The position numbers were made by a program, and so were the translations under genes. The notes under the pieces are model-generated. The model was not told where the DNA came from, searched no databases, and saw nothing but the letters and a program-made list of their open reading frames with translations. Positions 34,871 to 44,345 of a stretch of 64,000 bases of DNA are shown one piece after another. Within the stretch, counting starts at the first letter, position 1, and each line of letters begins with the position of its first letter. The stretch is from JALSRD01 sp964476595 (GTDB taxonomy: Bacteria; Desulfobacterota; Desulfobacteria; Desulfobacterales; JALSRD01), in NCBI GenBank assembly GCA_964476595.1, contig CAYZCL010000111.1, positions 1-64,000 on the forward strand, given 5' to 3'.

Positions 34871-35225
34871 GACATCCCCCGTCAACCGTTAGACAGTTAA
34901 AGTGAATTAGGATGAACCGTCACTGCAAGCGAAAGCGGGCGGTTTTCGCAAAAGCCGCCCGCCGGGAACGGGTCCCGCCGGCGGGCGGACGTCGATACCG
35001 GGATATGGCGGTATACGGCGAAGAAAAGCGTGAAAATACCAGGGCCGGACCTGCATGCCCAGACAATTCCGGTACCCGATAATGGCGCTAAAATCAAGTG
35101 TTATTCCGGTGGCGGCGCATGTGCGGCAACCCGCCGCCCTTGATATCGTCGCTCATACCGTGTAGAGGGGGATAAACCCGGTGTCGGGGGCTGTTTCGCA
35201 GATCACACCAATAGAGGAGGGACCC
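34871..35225. other. Divergent ppdK / HIT intergenic region
   Basis: A 355-base spacer carrying the ppdK leader hairpins and presumably both promoters. No convincing -35/-10 pair was found, and no coding sequence is supported. Short open frames here have no ribosome binding site. Confidence 0.5.
34935..34988 (-). promoter_or_regulatory. Overlapping alternative hairpins in the ppdK leader
   Basis: Read on the minus strand, CCGCCCGCCG (34988-34979) pairs with CGGCGGGCGG (34964-34955) in 10 bp and is followed by CTTTT, terminator-like. The same 3' arm (GCGGGCGG) can instead pair with CCGCCCGC (34942-34935) in 8 bp. The two structures exclude each other and lie 65-118 nt upstream of the ppdK ATG. 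Confidence 0.5.
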
Positions 35226-35645
35226 ATGCAGGACTGCATCTTCTGCAAGATCGTAAAGGGCGAGATACCCAGTTTCAAAATATACGAGGACGATCGCGTG
35301 CTGGCCTTTGCCGACATCAACCCCATCACCACGGGGCACACGCTGATCATCCCCAAGGCCCATGCGGCCGACATCTGGGAGATTTCGGCCGCAGACCTGG
35401 CCGCCGTTGCGGCGGCGTCCAAAAAGGTGGCCGAGGCCATCCGGTCCGCGCTGGATCCGGCCGGCATGGCGGTGGCGCAGCTCAACGGCCGGGCCGTCAA
35501 CCAGGTGGTCATGCACTACCACATGCACCTGATCCCACGCCGTGAGGCGGATCCCAAACTGCCCATGACGGCCTGGGAACTCAAGCCCGGAGACATGGAC
35601 CTCATTGGGCGGACCGCCGAAAAGATCGCCGCGGCCATCGGGTAG
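35226..35645 (+). CDS. HIT-family nucleotide hydrolase (HinT-like)
   Basis: A 139-residue protein starting MQDCIFCKIVKGEIPS, with the histidine triad MHYHMHLIP (His97, His99, His101) and DINPITTGHTLIIPK. Family members hydrolyse aminoacyl-AMP or other purine nucleoside phosphoramidates. The ATG at 35226 has a GAGGAGG site 5 nt upstream; an in-frame GTG at 35181 has none. The gene is monocistronic, facing a small hypothetical gene with an 8-nt gap. Confidence 0.93.
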   Translation: MQDCIFCKIVKGEIPSFKIYEDDRVLAFADINPITTGHTLIIPKAHAADIWEISAADLAAVAAASKKVAEAIRSALDPAGMAVAQLNGRAVNQVVMHYHMHLIPRREADPKLPMTAWELKPGDMDLIGRTAEKIAAAIG

Positions 35646-35653
35646 CCCGAGCG

Positions 35654-36118
35654 TCAGTCCCGCTCGGGAATGGCGACGGTGCGGCCGTCGAGGCGGATGA
35701 AATAGCGATCGCCGCGGAAGTCCAGCAACTCTGAGATTTTCATCAGTCCCCGGTCGTTGAACTTGATGCGCTCGCCGTCATGTTCCAGGTACAAACTGTC
35801 GCCCTTGACGAAAAGGCCGTCGGGTTTCAGGGGGATGCGGCGCCCGGTGTTGAGCACCAGTGCGATGCCGTCCTCCCTGCGCACGTCCACCACGAACAGG
35901 GCGGTGTCTTCATAGGGAAAGTAGACCTTTTCACGCACGTTTCCGCGCACCTGTGTGACGTAGTAGCCGTTTTCGTCCCTTTCGATGGAACGGTGGAAAT
36001 ACTCGCTTATGCGGCGATTCTTGAACTCGCCGTACTTGTTGTGCCAGCGGCCGTTGCCGTCCATCCAGAAAACGGCCTCTTCTTTGGGGATGACGACTTC
36101 CGTGATTTGCTCGGTCAT
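35654..36118 (-). CDS. Hypothetical protein, 154 aa
   Basis: Soluble beta-rich protein. Stretches such as WHNKYGEFKNRRISEYFHRS, DENGYYVTQVRG and KVYFPYEDTALFVVDVRRED recall DUF1285-type proteins (a pattern of hydrated His/Arg followed by EDTA-F), but the match is not certain. No signal peptide or membrane helix. It is convergent with the HIT gene and divergent from the GGR-like flavoprotein. Function unknown. Confidence 0.72.
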   Translation of the reverse strand: MTEQITEVVIPKEEAVFWMDGNGRWHNKYGEFKNRRISEYFHRSIERDENGYYVTQVRGNVREKVYFPYEDTALFVVDVRREDGIALVLNTGRRIPLKPDGLFVKGDSLYLEHDGERIKFNDRGLMKISELLDFRGDRYFIRLDGRTVAIPERD

Positions 36119-36366
36119 GGTTCCGCCCGGTTTTGGGGTGTCCGTCGCCGGCCCGCCGCCCGTTGCCGCGGTCGAAGGCGGCGCGGGCGCGGTGGTCGGT
36201 TCAATGGGATGCGCTGCAGGCCGGCGGCGCCGAAAGGCTCCGGGCCGCAGCGAGCGCGCCCGTCGCCGGGCGCGCTGCGGCGCGTGCCAAGATAGGGCGT
36301 CCGGCGCCCTTTTGTCAACAGGCCTCCGGTGCGTGGAGCGCTGCGGCCGTGGCGGCGGGAGAAACG

Positions 36367-37545
36367 GTGCCTGAAGAAGACCATATGCGGTTTGCGCGGC
36401 GCGGTGGATGCTGGGACGTGGCCGTGGTCGGCGGGGGGCCGGCTGGTGCGGCCGCGGCCGCCCGGCTGGCGCGGGGCGGCGCCCGGGTGGTGCTGCTGGA
36501 AAGGCACCCCCTGCCGCGGTCCAAGGTGTGTGGCGGGGGCCTGGTGGCCCGGGCCGCCGGGGCCGTGGCGGTGGATGTCAAGCCGGCCGCAGTGGAGGTG
36601 TGCCGCCGGGTGGAGCTGACCATGGGATCCCGGCCGCTGCGTTTCCTGGCCGAGCGGCCGCACGCCGTCATTGTGATGGTCGACCGCGGCCGCCTGGACC
36701 ACCTGCTGGTCCGGGCGGCCGGTCGGCAGGGCGCCGAGGTGCGGGCGTGTTGTGCCGTCACGGGCATGCGGCCCGCGGGGGACCACGTGGTGCTGAAAAC
36801 GACCCGGGGCCTGCTACGGACCCGCTGGGTGGTCTGCGCAGAAGGTGCCGGCGGCCGCCTGGCACGCATGACGGGATGGGCCGAGACGCGACGGCTGGTG
36901 CCGGCCCTGGAATGTTCATTGCGCCTGCCGGCCTGGCGGCGGAGGCGTTTTTCGCGCGCCGCCGGGTTCGACTTCGGCGCGCTGCCGCAGGGTTACGGCT
37001 GGCGCTTTCCCAAGGCGGAGCGCCTGGATGTCGGGGTGGTCGGCATGCAGCCGCGCCCCGGTAACCTGAAGCGTCGCCTGGGTCTCTACCTGAAGCGGCT
37101 GGGTCTGGCCGACGCCCCCGTATACGACCTGCGCGCGGCCCCCATCCCGGTGGCCGCGCGCACCGACGGTTTCACAAGGGGCCGGGTGCTGCTGGTGGGC
37201 GACGCCGCCGGCCTGGCCGACCCACTGACGGCCGAAGGGATTTCCCACGCCGTGAGCAGCGGCCGCCTGGCTGCCGACGCCCTGCTGGAGGCCGGCCTCG
37301 ATCCCGGCCGCGCCGGGGCGCTCTACCATCGCCGGCTGCGGCAGGAGATCCTGGGGGAACTCGGGTTGGCGCGTTTTTTCGCGAGGCTGGTCTTCCGGCA
37401 CCCGCGGGCCGCGGAGCGCATCTTCGCGCTGCGCGGGCAGCATTTCGTCGAAGGGGTGACCGATATCGCCTGCGGCCGCCGCACTTACCGTTCGCTGCTG
37501 CAAAACCCGCTGAATTACCTGCGCCTCCTGCGTCCGCGCCCCTGA
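36367..37545 (+). CDS. Geranylgeranyl-reductase-like FAD-dependent oxidoreductase
   Basis: A 392-residue flavoprotein of the GGR family. The N-terminal FAD motif VAVVGGGPAGAAAAARL has Gly22, Gly24 and Gly27. The family-specific PRSKVCGGGL and the second FAD motif GRVLLVGDAAGLADPLTAEG are clear. Family members reduce isoprenoid chains of quinones or lipids, or hydroxylate aromatics. GTG at 36367 is chosen because GGGAG lies 5 nt upstream; the inner ATG at 36385 lacks such a site. No partner gene on the same strand. Confidence 0.85.
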   Translation: MPEEDHMRFARRGGCWDVAVVGGGPAGAAAAARLARGGARVVLLERHPLPRSKVCGGGLVARAAGAVAVDVKPAAVEVCRRVELTMGSRPLRFLAERPHAVIVMVDRGRLDHLLVRAAGRQGAEVRACCAVTGMRPAGDHVVLKTTRGLLRTRWVVCAEGAGGRLARMTGWAETRRLVPALECSLRLPAWRRRRFSRAAGFDFGALPQGYGWRFPKAERLDVGVVGMQPRPGNLKRRLGLYLKRLGLADAPVYDLRAAPIPVAARTDGFTRGRVLLVGDAAGLADPLTAEGISHAVSSGRLAADALLEAGLDPGRAGALYHRRLRQEILGELGLARFFARLVFRHPRAAERIFALRGQHFVEGVTDIACGRRTYRSLLQNPLNYLRLLRPRP

Positions 37546-37579
37546 CCGCCGGGAGCCGGCGATTCACAGGGGACGTGCT

Positions 37580-38821
37580 TCAGCGGCGCAGGGCGAAGAG
37601 TTTCGAGATGGCCAGGCTGACCAGCAGGCCCAGGCGGTTGCGGGTCAGACCGCATTTTCGCTCCCCGGCGTCGGCAGAAAAGGTCCGTTCGCGCGTCCGT
37701 GCGCCGGCGAACTCGCGCCGCAGGCGGTCTTTGAGCCGCAGGCGGTTGAAGCAGGTCAGGGGAAACAGGGAGCGCAGGCGTTCCGCCGGAGGGGAGGCCT
37801 CGCGCCCGAAGACCAGGTCCAGCAGGTGCACCGCATCGACGCTGCCGGACAGCAGTTCGGTGCAGCCCGTGCAGTAGGTCACCACCCGCCGCCCGCCGGC
37901 CTCGGCGGCCCGCAGACGGGTCCACGAGCGGGCCAGTTCCGGCGCCACGCAGCTCACCGACGCGCCCTCGCCGCAGCAAAACGTGGTCCTGCCGTGGTGG
38001 GGCATCTCCTCGACCCCGCATCCCAGGCGACCCAGCATGTCCCGCACCAGGCCCTGTACGCCGGCCTCGAAGCGGAAAACACAGGGGTCGTGGACCGTCA
38101 CGCGCCCCGGGCGCAGACGGCGGGCGGGCGGGAGACCGCCGCCGGCCAGTTCCTCGTAGACCGTCGTGACCGACAGTCCTTTTCCGTAGGAAGAGAAAAT
38201 CTTGTGGCAGTTGGGGCAGGCCACGATCACCCGGCGCACGCCGCAGGACAGCAGGAAAGCGCGCATCTCGCCGAACATGGCCTCGAAATAGGCCTGGCGC
38301 CCCAGGTCGTGGGAGGGCTTCGTACAGCAGTCCAGCACGATCCCCAGCCGCGGGGTGAAGCGCTGCAGGTGCCGCAGCAGCCTGTGGGTCTGGTTCGGAC
38401 GGGTGGCCGGCAGGGTGCAGCCCGGAAAGAACACCGTGTCGCAGTCGGCCGGCACGGCGTAGAAACTCAGGTGGCGGGAGACCCCGCGCCGTTCGTAGCC
38501 CAGGAAAGCGCAGTCGTCGCCGTAAACACGGCATCCCCGTGAAACGGCCGCCCGGCGCATTTCCAGAAACATGCGGTCCAGGGGCAGATTCTGGGGACAC
38601 ACGGCGCTGCACAGGCCGCACAGGCTGCACTCGAAGGGCAATTTCCGGCAGCGGCCGTCGGCGGGGTCGAAGATTTCGGCGAGGTGCCGGGGCGTACCGT
38701 GTCTGGCCAGAAAAGCGCACTCTTTTACACACATCCCGCACTGCGTGCAATGCTCCCGGACGCGGGCCGCGGCCTCGGTCGTTGCGGATGCCGGAGGGTT
38801 TTGGGGGACGTCTGTTTTCAT
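37580..38821 (-). CDS. (Fe-S)-binding protein with CCG domains (HdrD/GlpC-like)
   Basis: A 413-residue soluble protein. Two [4Fe-4S] ferredoxin motifs lie at the N-terminus: CTQCGMCVKEC (Cys25, 28, 31, 35) and CSLCGLCSAVCP (Cys65, 68, 71, 75). CCG-type segments follow: FFPGCTL, LDCCTKPSHDLG and CCGEGASVSC with a nearby YCTGCTELL. This arrangement is typical of heterodisulfide-reductase-like or glycerol-3-phosphate-dehydrogenase C-like electron carriers in sulfate reducers. The physiological partner is not apparent; the nearest flavoprotein is the convergent GGR-like gene. Confidence 0.88.
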   Translation of the reverse strand: MKTDVPQNPPASATTEAAARVREHCTQCGMCVKECAFLARHGTPRHLAEIFDPADGRCRKLPFECSLCGLCSAVCPQNLPLDRMFLEMRRAAVSRGCRVYGDDCAFLGYERRGVSRHLSFYAVPADCDTVFFPGCTLPATRPNQTHRLLRHLQRFTPRLGIVLDCCTKPSHDLGRQAYFEAMFGEMRAFLLSCGVRRVIVACPNCHKIFSSYGKGLSVTTVYEELAGGGLPPARRLRPGRVTVHDPCVFRFEAGVQGLVRDMLGRLGCGVEEMPHHGRTTFCCGEGASVSCVAPELARSWTRLRAAEAGGRRVVTYCTGCTELLSGSVDAVHLLDLVFGREASPPAERLRSLFPLTCFNRLRLKDRLRREFAGARTRERTFSADAGERKCGLTRNRLGLLVSLAISKLFALRR

Positions 38822-39053
38822 GATGACGATTACCGCTGCCGCGTTATCTCAGAAAAACGGTCGGTCTTCAACCCCCGGGCACGTTTTCCGGGGAAAGCGA
38901 GCCGGGAACGGGGGCAGCGCCATTGCCATGGAAATGCATCATTGAGAATATGACTCAATACGCACATTTGACCTGTCGTAACTTTCTTGTTAAGAGACCG
39001 GAAAAGCCGATATTGACGAAAGGTTCGCATTCTCACCTGTTTTCAGAAATTCA

Positions 39054-42000
39054 GTGACGAAAAAGGAGATCCCGCCAAGCGGGGGAGCCTGTTTCTCAAG
39101 CGGGACTATGGACATCTCCTCGAACAGCCTGCGACACCGCATGCTGCCCCCCTCGGGGGACAGGGCCCTGCTGTTGTCCATGGTCATCCTGGCCGCCTGT
39201 GCGTCCCTGCTGTTCTTCTACGAATACCACCGCGAAAGAATCCGCACGTTGCAGAGCCTGGAGGTCTCTTTCAACGAGCGCCTGGACGCCCTGGACCGCT
39301 GTCTCTACGTGGCCAAAGATCACGTGGCGCTGATGCAGGACTGGGCGCAGACTTTCTGGAACGACGCCTCCGGCAGAACCCGCCCGCCCGCGCTGGCCGC
39401 CTTGCTTCGCTATGACCCGAAAGGGGATTACTACGAAATACCAAGGAGTAGGGCTGTAAACCTCAAGGATCCTATAGGGAATGTGTTCGGGTTCGGTCAC
39501 CCCGCCACGGATCAGGCCGAACACGTACGGGAGCTCAACCTGGCGGCCGGCTTGATGCCCCTGCTGCGAGCCACCAGCGCCGACACGTCGCTTTTTTTCG
39601 AGGGATATTTTTTTTCCCCTTCCGGGGTCTCCTGCATCTATCCCTACCTGTCCGTGTCGGACCTGGCGGGCGGAAAAACCTACGGTGAGAACCTCAAGTC
39701 CCTGGTGAGCGGTTTTTTTGAACCGCACGTGGCTTTTTCATCCGGGACCGCGCGTGGCGGTTACTGGACGGGCGTGTACAACGACCGGGCCGGCCACGGC
39801 CCGGTGGTGACCTATGCCATGCCGGTCTACGGCGGCGATCGCTACCTCGGACTGCTGGGCATCGACGTCTCAGTGGCTTACCTGCGGCGCTACGTGGCTG
39901 GTTTCAAGGGGCTGAGGGGGCGGTTGATCATGGCCGGCAGGAACGGCAACATGTTCATCGATTCCAGGGACCCCGAAGGTGCCGGCGTCGCGGCCGGCAC
40001 GCTGCCGGCGCGCCTGCCGGCCGCCCTGAGAGATGTGAGCACCCTGATCATGGCCGGCAAACTGCAGCCCACGGTACCGGTCCACGGATACTATGTCTTT
40101 TCCAGGCCGCTGCGGAGTGCGCCGGCCACTTTCATCCACATCCTGGATGAAAAAGCCCTGCGGTCCCACCTCTGCCTGAGCTGGGCGACCTTCTGCGTAG
40201 TGGGGCCGCTGGTGGTCTGTCTGCTGCTGCTGACCTATTTCGCCGTTCGCAAGCGACGGCTTGAGGAGTCGCTGTCCAGGAGCCGGCGGCACTGGCAGGA
40301 GCTGGTCGACAACGCCACCATCGGGGTCTACCGTGTGTTCGAAGACGGCCGCTTCATTTTCGTCAACCCGGGAATGGCCAGGATGTTCGGTTACGAAACG
40401 CCCCGGCAGATGCTGTCCGAGGTGCCCAACGTCACCGCCCTGTACGCAAAGCCCGAGGAAAGGGCGGTCAACCTGGCGAAAGTCAAGCGCGACGGCCGGC
40501 TCGACGGGGGGCAGGTCAGCCTGCGGCACCGGTCCGGATGTCTCATCCGGGTACTGCTCAGCGTGCGGTACGTGAGGGGCGAGAAGGAGACCTGCCTCGA
40601 GGGATTTCTGATCGACGTCACCGAGCGTTACCGCATCGAGGAGGCCTTGAAGGAGAGCGAGCAGCGTTACCGCAGCCTGGTAGAGCTGTTGCCGGATGCG
40701 GTGATGGTGCACAGCAACCTGGAAATCGTTTACATCAATCATGCCGGCGCGCGCCTGCTGGGGGCCGAGGGCCCGGAGGACATCCAGGGCCGGTCGGTGC
40801 TGGACCTGATTCACCCGGACTTCGTCGAAATCGTCCGGCGCCGGCTCAAACAGGTCAGCGGCCAGGACCAGCCGCTGGTGCCCATGGAGCAGCGCTACAT
40901 CCGCCTGGACGGACAGGTCATCGATGTGGAGGCCACAGGTGTCGGCATCACGTACCGCGGCAAGCCGGCGGTCATCAGCGTTCTGCGCGACATCTCCGAG
41001 CGCAAGCGGTCCGAGGCCGAGCGTAGCCGGCTGCAACGCCAGCTCCAGCAGGCCCAGAAACTGGAGGCCATCGGCACCCTGGCCGGCGGCATCGCGCACG
41101 ACTTCAACAATCTGCTGATGGGAATGCAGGGCAACGTTTCCCTGTCGCTGCTGGACGTGGGCGCCGAGCACCGCTGCTACGAGAAACTGAAAAACATCGA
41201 GGCTTACATCGCCAGGGCAAGCGACCTGACGCGGCAGATCCTGGGGTTTGCACGAGGAGGCAAGTACCACGCCAGTCCGCTGGACATCAACCGCGTGATC
41301 CGGGAAAGCGTGCGCCTGTTCCGCCGCACGCGCAAGGAAATCAAGGTGGAGGTGGGCCTGCAGGACGAGCTGCCCACCGTGGAGGCGGACCGCAGCCAGA
41401 TGGAGCAGGTTTTCATCAACCTCTTCGTCAACGCTTGGCAGGCCATGCCCGGCGGCGGCACTATCCGGGTCACTGCCGTTGTCGTCCGCCTGGATCGGGA
41501 TTTCACCGCGCCCCACGACACGCCTCCGGGGGCGTTCGTGAAGATCTCAGTTTCGGACGATGGCACCGGTATGGACTCCCGGACCCTGGAACGGGTCTTC
41601 GAGCCCTTTTTCACCACACGCGGCATGGGCCGCGGCACCGGCCTGGGCCTGGCCTCGGTGTACGGTATCATCAAGAATCACGGGGGCATCATCACGGTCC
41701 AGAGTGAAAAAGGCAGTGGGACCACTTTCGATATCTTCCTGCCGGTTTCGCTGCGGCCGTTGGACAAACCGAAACAGGAGAAAAAGCCGGCAACGCCGGC
41801 GGCCGGCCGCCAGGGCACGGTGCTGCTGGTCGACGACGAGCAAATGATCCTGGACGTGGGACGCAAACTGCTGGAGAGCCTGGGATACAGGGCGATAACG
41901 GCCGACGGCGGCCGCGAGGCCATCGAAATCTACCGGCAGCACGGTGCCGGTATCGATCTGGTGATCCTGGACATGGTGATGCCTGAAATGAACGGAGCCC

Positions 42001-42185
42001 GTACGTTCGAGATGCTCAAGGAACTGGACCCCGGTGTGAAGGTGCTCCTGTCCAGCGGCTACAGCCTGGACGCCAAGGCCGTGGAGATGCTCAACAGGGG
42101 CTGTAAGGGGTTCATCCAGAAACCCTACGACATGACGCTGCTGGACATCAAGATCCGTGAGATCATGGCCTGCGAGGGCGATTGA
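39054..42185 (+). CDS. Hybrid sensor histidine kinase with periplasmic sensor, two PAS domains and receiver
   Basis: About 1043 residues. Order of domains: transmembrane helix (about 39-58), periplasmic Cache-like sensor (about 60-365), second helix (about 377-397), PAS 1 (about 412-525), PAS 2 (about 535-655), HisKA with phospho-His682 in GGIAHDFNNLL, HATPase (about 730-905; GTGLGLASVYGI), and a C-terminal receiver with phospho-Asp973 in VILDMVMPEMNG and FIQKPYD. The GTG at 39054 gives the longest frame; ATG 39108 is equally possible and neither has a strong ribosome binding site. No cognate response regulator is adjacent, so the attached receiver or an unlinked protein takes the phosphate. 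The signal is unknown. Confidence 0.92.
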   Translation: MTKKEIPPSGGACFSSGTMDISSNSLRHRMLPPSGDRALLLSMVILAACASLLFFYEYHRERIRTLQSLEVSFNERLDALDRCLYVAKDHVALMQDWAQTFWNDASGRTRPPALAALLRYDPKGDYYEIPRSRAVNLKDPIGNVFGFGHPATDQAEHVRELNLAAGLMPLLRATSADTSLFFEGYFFSPSGVSCIYPYLSVSDLAGGKTYGENLKSLVSGFFEPHVAFSSGTARGGYWTGVYNDRAGHGPVVTYAMPVYGGDRYLGLLGIDVSVAYLRRYVAGFKGLRGRLIMAGRNGNMFIDSRDPEGAGVAAGTLPARLPAALRDVSTLIMAGKLQPTVPVHGYYVFSRPLRSAPATFIHILDEKALRSHLCLSWATFCVVGPLVVCLLLLTYFAVRKRRLEESLSRSRRHWQELVDNATIGVYRVFEDGRFIFVNPGMARMFGYETPRQMLSEVPNVTALYAKPEERAVNLAKVKRDGRLDGGQVSLRHRSGCLIRVLLSVRYVRGEKETCLEGFLIDVTERYRIEEALKESEQRYRSLVELLPDAVMVHSNLEIVYINHAGARLLGAEGPEDIQGRSVLDLIHPDFVEIVRRRLKQVSGQDQPLVPMEQRYIRLDGQVIDVEATGVGITYRGKPAVISVLRDISERKRSEAERSRLQRQLQQAQKLEAIGTLAGGIAHDFNNLLMGMQGNVSLSLLDVGAEHRCYEKLKNIEAYIARASDLTRQILGFARGGKYHASPLDINRVIRESVRLFRRTRKEIKVEVGLQDELPTVEADRSQMEQVFINLFVNAWQAMPGGGTIRVTAVVVRLDRDFTAPHDTPPGAFVKISVSDDGTGMDSRTLERVFEPFFTTRGMGRGTGLGLASVYGIIKNHGGIITVQSEKGSGTTFDIFLPVSLRPLDKPKQEKKPATPAAGRQGTVLLVDDEQMILDVGRKLLESLGYRAITADGGREAIEIYRQHGAGIDLVILDMVMPEMNGARTFEMLKELDPGVKVLLSSGYSLDAKAVEMLNRGCKGFIQKPYDMTLLDIKIREIMACEGD

Positions 42186-42215
42186 CGTGACGTCCCGGGG
42201 AAATGGCCGCGAGGA

Positions 42216-42602
42216 TCATGCGTCATAAAAGCGCGCCGCGTTCCAACGGGTTTCGAAATCCGCCTCCGCCAAGCGGTGCCAGGGGCTGCGGGGCGAAAAC
42301 TGGAAGGCGGCGGTCACATCGGGCGAGAAAACCTTGCCGGCCTTGAGCTCCGGGTTTTTCAGAAGGTATTTGAATTCCCGGCCCAGGTCCAGCAGCAGGT
42401 CGATCTCGTCGTGGTCGTCCATCAGTTCCACCAGCAGGATGTTGCGGATGTTACCGCTGCCGCGAATGGCCCTCTCCCCGCGCGGATCCGTGTAGACCTC
42501 GATAAAGGCGTCCGCCACGGCCACCGCACGTCCGTCCGGCGCCAGCAGCAGCGCGCGCTCGACCACGTATTCCCCTTCCGCGAAGGGAACCCCCTGTTTC
42601 AT
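42216..42602 (-). CDS. Hypothetical protein, 128 aa
   Basis: Starts at ATG 42602, with GGGAGG 4 nt upstream; the adjacent in-frame GTG at 42605 is too close to that site. Soluble, acidic, with ADAFIEVYTDPRGERAIRGSG and VELMDDHDEIDLLLDLGREFKYLL as the most ordered parts. It lies 12 nt after a small membrane protein gene on the same strand. No family recognised. Confidence 0.65.
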   Translation of the reverse strand: MKQGVPFAEGEYVVERALLLAPDGRAVAVADAFIEVYTDPRGERAIRGSGNIRNILLVELMDDHDEIDLLLDLGREFKYLLKNPELKAGKVFSPDVTAAFQFSPRSPWHRLAEADFETRWNAARFYDA

Positions 42603-42614
42603 CACACCTCCCGT

Positions 42615-42953
42615 TCAGCCGTCGAAGCCGGTCGTCAGGTTCAGATCGCCGATTTCCTCCCGGACCCGCCGCACGAAGTCGCGCACGTAGTGCGGCATGT
42701 GCCCCTCGGTGAGGTAGCACTTGAAATCGTCTTCCACCCGGGTTGGCGAGATGCGCCAGGTTTCGGCCGCAACGTGGAAAAGGGCGTATTCGCTTGTGCC
42801 CCGCCGCCGCGCGATGGCCGTCAGGTATTCCCCGTCGGTAATGGTGCGGCGCGCGGCCTGCCGGAAATCCAGGTGTCTCAGAAACCCGATGTAGAGAAAA
42901 GCCGCCATGGGCAGCAGGATCATCTTCCATTCAAACACAACTGTCTCGACCAT
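42615..42953 (-). CDS. Hypothetical single-pass membrane protein, 112 aa
   Basis: A single hydrophobic stretch near the N-terminus (VFEWKMILLPMAAFLYIGFL, about 6-25) followed by a charged domain containing RRTITDGEYLTAIARRRG and HMPHYVRDFVRRVREEIGDL. Forms a two-gene unit with the downstream 128-aa protein. Function unknown. Confidence 0.65.
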   Translation of the reverse strand: MVETVVFEWKMILLPMAAFLYIGFLRHLDFRQAARRTITDGEYLTAIARRRGTSEYALFHVAAETWRISPTRVEDDFKCYLTEGHMPHYVRDFVRRVREEIGDLNLTTGFDG

Positions 42954-43261
42954 CTCTGCGGACTCCTTAAATCATACAATAAACACGGCCCCGGTCGGTG
43001 CAAGCCACAATTTCGAGCGGCGGCCGGCGACCCGCGGCCAACACCTGCGATATTCCTATTTTCGGCCCCCCGGCCCAGACAGTTGAGGCGATCCGCTCGC
43101 CGTTTTCGGCGCGCCAGGGAGAAGTGGAATGATAGCGGCGGGTTGCGGTTTATGAATCAAATTCATATTGACACCCCGACATCGATTTGCCATAGTCTCA
43201 CGCGTTTTGACCGGGCGCATGCCCGGGATATCCCTTCATTCGTCGATAGGATCCGCTGCTC
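42954..43261. other. Divergent intergenic region upstream of the liv operon
   Basis: A 308-base spacer between the small membrane protein gene and livM. It contains the candidate liv promoter at 43168 and no supported gene. Confidence 0.5.
43168..43196 (+). promoter_or_regulatory. Candidate sigma-70 promoter of the liv operon
   Basis: TTGACA at 43168-43173, a 17-nt spacer, then CATAGT at 43191-43196 (four of six matches to TATAAT). The predicted start near 43203 gives a leader of about 59 nt before livM. Confidence 0.6.
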
Positions 43262-44311
43262 ATGGACATGAAGCGCAGCTATTACGAGGATATCCAGTTC
43301 TTCAGCTCGGGTGTGGCCCTGTTCTGGTTCGTCGGGCTGATGGCCTTCCTGGCCGTCTTCCCCCTGCTCTTCAAAAACTACTTCGTCTACGTGGCCAATT
43401 ACGTGGCCATCAACATCATCGTCGTGCTGGGGCTCAACATCCTGGTGGGATACACGGGGCTGATCTCACTGGGGCATGCCGGTTTTTTCGCCATTGGTGC
43501 TTACGGCACCGTCATCCTGATGACGCGGCTGTCCATGCCCTTCCTGCTGGCGCTGCCCCTGGCGGCCCTGGCGGCGGCGCTGTTCGGTTTCCTGCTGGGG
43601 CTGCCCGCCCTGCGGCTTGAGGGGCCTTACCTGACCATCGCCACCCTGGGTTTCGGGCTGACCATTACCCAGGTGATCGGACGCATCGAGCTGTTCGGCG
43701 GGCGCCAGGGGCTCCACACCCCCGAGCTGGTCATCGGACCCTGGAACCTGGACAACGACCGCGCCTTTTACTACCTGGTGATCGTGATCACGGTGCTGAT
43801 GACGGTCTTCGCCCGCAACCTGATCCGCACCCGCGTGGGAAGGGCCTTCATCGCCATCCGCGATGCCGACATCGCCGCCGAGACCATGGGGGTCAACCTG
43901 GTCTTTTACAAGACCCTGTCGTTCGCCGTCAGCGCTTTTTATGCCGGAGTGGCCGGCGGGCTGTACGCCTTCGTGCTGCGCTTCATCGAGCCGGAGATCT
44001 TCTCCCTGCTGATGTCCATCATGTTCCTGGCCATGGTCGTGGTGGGCGGGCTGGGGTCCATCATGGGCGCCATCGTGGGGGCCGGGCTGCTGAGCTGGCT
44101 GGACCTGCAGCTGCGCAACATCCTGAGCATTCCCTACGTGGGGCAGTGGCTGGAGCACCTTTCGGAGAGCTATTTCTCCATCACGGGCGTCTCCAACATC
44201 CAGTTCATCCTGTTCGGGCTGATCATGATCCTGATCATGCTGTTCGAACCGCTGGGGATTTTCGGTATCTGGGTGCGCACCAAGAAATACTGGAAAACGT
44301 GGCCGTTTTGA
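43262..44311 (+). CDS. livM: Branched-chain-type ABC transporter permease (LivM)
   Basis: Inner-membrane permease subunit of 349 residues with about nine hydrophobic helices. The LivM-type block GLNILVGYTGLISLGHAGFFAIGAY is present (read as GLNILVGYTG and SLGHAGFFAIGAY), as is the EAA-like coupling loop near GRAFIAIRDADIAAETMGVN. First gene of livM-livH-livK-livG-livF. HAAT-family transporters import branched-chain amino acids but also amides and aromatic acids. The linked CoA ligase makes a carboxylic acid substrate possible. Confidence 0.93.
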   Translation: MDMKRSYYEDIQFFSSGVALFWFVGLMAFLAVFPLLFKNYFVYVANYVAINIIVVLGLNILVGYTGLISLGHAGFFAIGAYGTVILMTRLSMPFLLALPLAALAAALFGFLLGLPALRLEGPYLTIATLGFGLTITQVIGRIELFGGRQGLHTPELVIGPWNLDNDRAFYYLVIVITVLMTVFARNLIRTRVGRAFIAIRDADIAAETMGVNLVFYKTLSFAVSAFYAGVAGGLYAFVLRFIEPEIFSLLMSIMFLAMVVVGGLGSIMGAIVGAGLLSWLDLQLRNILSIPYVGQWLEHLSESYFSITGVSNIQFILFGLIMILIMLFEPLGIFGIWVRTKKYWKTWPF

Positions 44312-44345
44312 AGGGGACTTGCGCCGGAAACTATCGGACGACGCC

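Noticed and set aside
32234..34900. 888-codon plus-strand open frame opposite ppdK
   Set aside because: Shadow of ppdK with biased composition and no domain signature.
34897..35097. Possible leader peptide upstream of ppdK (a W-Y-F containing frame)
   Set aside because: No ribosome binding site and only three scattered aromatic codons; it does not overlap the hairpin arms in a way that suits attenuation.
39060..39107. GC hairpin-like stretch before the histidine kinase considered as a riboswitch
   Set aside because: No match to a recalled aptamer consensus, and it may lie within the coding region.
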